From assembly GCA_002396325.1 (NCBI GenBank), contig DGXM01000102.1, positions 1-5,954 on the forward strand: a DNA stretch of 5,954 bases, read 5' to 3'. Shown in pieces: positions 5,921 through 5,954 of this stretch (its first letter is position 1; the number at the start of each line of letters is the position of its first letter). Source of the stretch: Treponema sp. UBA4232 (GTDB taxonomy: Bacteria > Spirochaetota > Spirochaetia > Treponematales > Treponemataceae). The notes beneath the pieces were generated by a model, which had not been told where the DNA came from, did not search any database, and saw only the letters and a program-made list of their open reading frames with translations. Both the position numbers and the translations under genes were made by a program.

Positions 5921-5937
5921 ACAAGCCTTCGGCTTGT
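5921..5937. repeat. Seven-base-pair hairpin with triloop
   Basis: ACAAGCC (5921-5927) pairs perfectly with GGCTTGT (5931-5937) around a TTC loop. Neither strand has a following T-tract, so it is not a standard intrinsic terminator. It sits 3 bp beyond the larger palindrome and may be part of the same element, which could continue past the window edge. Confidence 0.5.
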
Positions 5938-5954
5938 GACTCTACGCCTGATTG

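Noticed and set aside
5921..5937. Intrinsic terminator
   Set aside because: The stem is perfect but no T-tract follows it on either strand.
5838..5944. Small minus-strand gene across the palindrome at the right edge
   Set aside because: The frame is open after a TAG at 5944-5942, but the only ATG is deep inside it and no ribosome site is seen; structured repeat DNA explains it better.

Overview
The window looks like chromosomal sequence from a spirochete, most probably a Treponema of the host-associated or gut type. I infer this from the gene content (a Maf/DUF115 protein of the flagellin-glycosylation family, a PASTA-bearing class B penicillin-binding protein and a small single-anchor signal peptidase I) and from short palindromic repeats whose reverse-strand translation reads CHAEFISAS, a peptide common in spurious ORFs from such genomes. 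The genus is recognised from memory of these patterns and was not tested by any search.

Layout. Positions 1-103 hold palindromic repeat arms, the first cut off by the window edge. A tightly packed minus-strand cluster fills about 4297 down to 119. It is read in the order signal peptidase I (lepB), class B transpeptidase with a PASTA domain (ftsI-like), then a Maf-type glycosyltransferase-family protein (DUF115). Each downstream gene starts inside the end of the one before it (overlaps of 10 and 20 nt), so the three are very probably one translationally coupled transcript. A 46-bp AT-rich gap (4298-4343) separates this cluster from a divergent plus-strand gene (4344-5525). That gene encodes a membrane-anchored protein with two LysM domains and an M23 (LytM-type) peptidase domain in which every catalytic residue is present.

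From 5526 to the end there is no credible gene. This stretch holds two 129-bp tandem units (5554-5811), each containing a head-to-head pair of about 30-nt hairpin arms (BIME-like), then a short remnant of a third unit, then an unrelated long imperfect palindrome (5856-5917) and a 7-bp hairpin (5921-5937).

How it fits together. Three of the four genes act at or outside the cytoplasmic membrane on envelope building: LepB removes signal peptides from exported proteins, the transpeptidase cross-links new (probably septal) peptidoglycan, and the LysM/M23 enzyme binds and cuts peptidoglycan. The Maf-like protein probably belongs to flagellin or surface glycosylation and is the functional outlier of the operon. 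The genes are ordinary family members. The most unusual part of the window is the repeat architecture, with the same family of hairpin arms at the 3' ends of both divergent transcription units.
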